A stretch of 64,000 nt of DNA, taken from assembly GCF_900142715.1 (NCBI RefSeq), contig NZ_FRBX01000001.1:62001-126000 (forward strand), read 5' to 3'. Position numbers and translations under genes: made by a program. The stretch comes from Flavobacterium pectinovorum (GTDB lineage Bacteria > Bacteroidota > Bacteroidia > Flavobacteriales > Flavobacteriaceae). Numbering within the stretch: position 1 is the first letter of the stretch; the number at the start of each line of letters is the position of its first letter. Shown here piece by piece: positions 63,460-64,000 of this stretch. Under the pieces are notes generated by a model. The model was not told where the DNA came from, searched no databases, and saw only the letters and a list, made by a program, of their open reading frames with translations.

Positions 63460-64000
63460 ATGAAAATAAATTGGGAAGGCGTAATGCCAGCTGTAACAAC
63501 AAAGTTTACAGCACAAGGAGAGTTAGACCTGGTAATGTTCGAAAAGAATATTAAAGCACAAATTGATGCCGGTGTTAATGGAATTATACTGGGAGGTACT
63601 CTTGGAGAAGCCAGTACATTGACCAAGGAAGAAAAAGAGGTTTTAATAACGGCTACTTTAAAATTTGCCGACGGAAAAATTCCGGTTATCGTAAACATTG
63701 CTGAGCAAACTACAAGTGAGGCAATAACTTTGGCAAAACGTGCAGAAGAACTTGGGGTAAATGGTTTAATGTTACTGCCTCCAATGCGATATAAAGCAAC
63801 AGATTACGAAACGGTGGTTTATTTTAAAGAAATTGCAAAAAGCACATCATTGCCTATCATGATTTACAATAATCCTGTCGATTATAAAATTGAGGTAACA
63901 CTGGATATGTTTGAAGAACTTTTAAAATTAGATAATATCCAGGCGGTAAAAGAGTCCACTCGTGATATTAGTAATGTAACGAGAATCAGGAACCGTTTTG
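63460..64000 (+). CDS. dihydrodipicolinate synthase/N-acetylneuraminate lyase-family aldolase (3' partial)
   Basis: The frame from ATG at 63460 stays open to the right edge (180 codons seen of about 300). It reads MKINWEGVMPAVTTKF. The family's GTLGEAS pyruvate-binding turn, the active-site Tyr136 (MIYNNP) and the Schiff-base Lys164 (AVKEST) are all present. The family makes or splits pyruvate C-C bonds in lysine synthesis, sialic acid or 4-hydroxyproline catabolism. Divergent AraC control and the SusC/SusD neighbours favour catabolism, possibly of hydroxyproline or a sugar acid. A TATTTTTG box at 63437 is a possible -7 element but lies close to the start. Confidence 0.9.
   Translation, partial: MKINWEGVMPAVTTKFTAQGELDLVMFEKNIKAQIDAGVNGIILGGTLGEASTLTKEEKEVLITATLKFADGKIPVIVNIAEQTTSEAITLAKRAEELGVNGLMLLPPMRYKATDYETVVYFKEIAKSTSLPIMIYNNPVDYKIEVTLDMFEELLKLDNIQAVKESTRDISNVTRIRNRF

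Noticed and set aside
63429..63698. Minus-strand open frame at the right edge
   Set aside because: The plus strand carries the aldolase gene with active-site motifs over the same bases.

Overview
The window looks like a chromosomal segment of a Flavobacterium-like member of the Bacteroidota. The signs are several SusC/SusD pairs, a type IX secretion C-terminal signal next to PorP/SprF and OmpA-type partners, lipoproteins with Bacteroidota signals, a hybrid two-component system, and promoters of the TTG...TAnnTTTG kind. No rRNA, tRNA, CRISPR array or transposase gene was seen.

Region 1 (1-10,730) is a polymorphic-toxin locus. It opens inside an Rhs/YD-repeat gene whose C-terminal tip resembles a GIY-YIG/URI nuclease. 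About 8 kb of very AT-rich cassettes follow: immunity-type genes (one Imm51-like, two Imm26-like, two paralogues of an unnamed family, three leucine-rich-repeat proteins, one unknown), a displaced second Rhs tip with another GIY-YIG-like nuclease, and at least three short toxin C-terminal relics directly before immunity genes. Intrinsic terminators separate many of the cassettes, and one 35-bp terminator sequence occurs twice.

Region 2 (10,870-23,840) holds small secreted and metabolic genes with local regulators. An AraC regulator faces an amidohydrolase, with secreted cupin, alpha/beta hydrolase and Rid-family genes downstream. A PAS histidine kinase, an HxlR regulator divergent from an NADP-dependent oxidoreductase, an AraC/SDR pair and a TPR-transmembrane-AraC sensor follow.

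Region 3 (24,430-34,950) is a surface-protein cassette: a secreted protein, a 2,292-residue modular protein with six exact-length 106-residue repeats and a type B T9SS sorting domain, then PorP/SprF-like and PorE-like OmpA proteins.

Region 4 (35,120-50,640) is a polysaccharide utilisation locus on the minus strand: GH3 beta-glucosidase, hybrid two-component sensor, SusC, SusD, surface glycan-binding protein, GH10 and GH16. It probably handles a beta-linked plant or algal wall polysaccharide such as xylan or mixed-linkage glucan.

Region 5 (51,000-64,000) has a solitary MreB paralogue, a DUF6624-like protein, an iron-type TonB receptor with a PepSY membrane protein and a strong promoter/operator, a second SusC/SusD pair, an AraC regulator, and a dihydrodipicolinate synthase-family gene that runs off the right edge.
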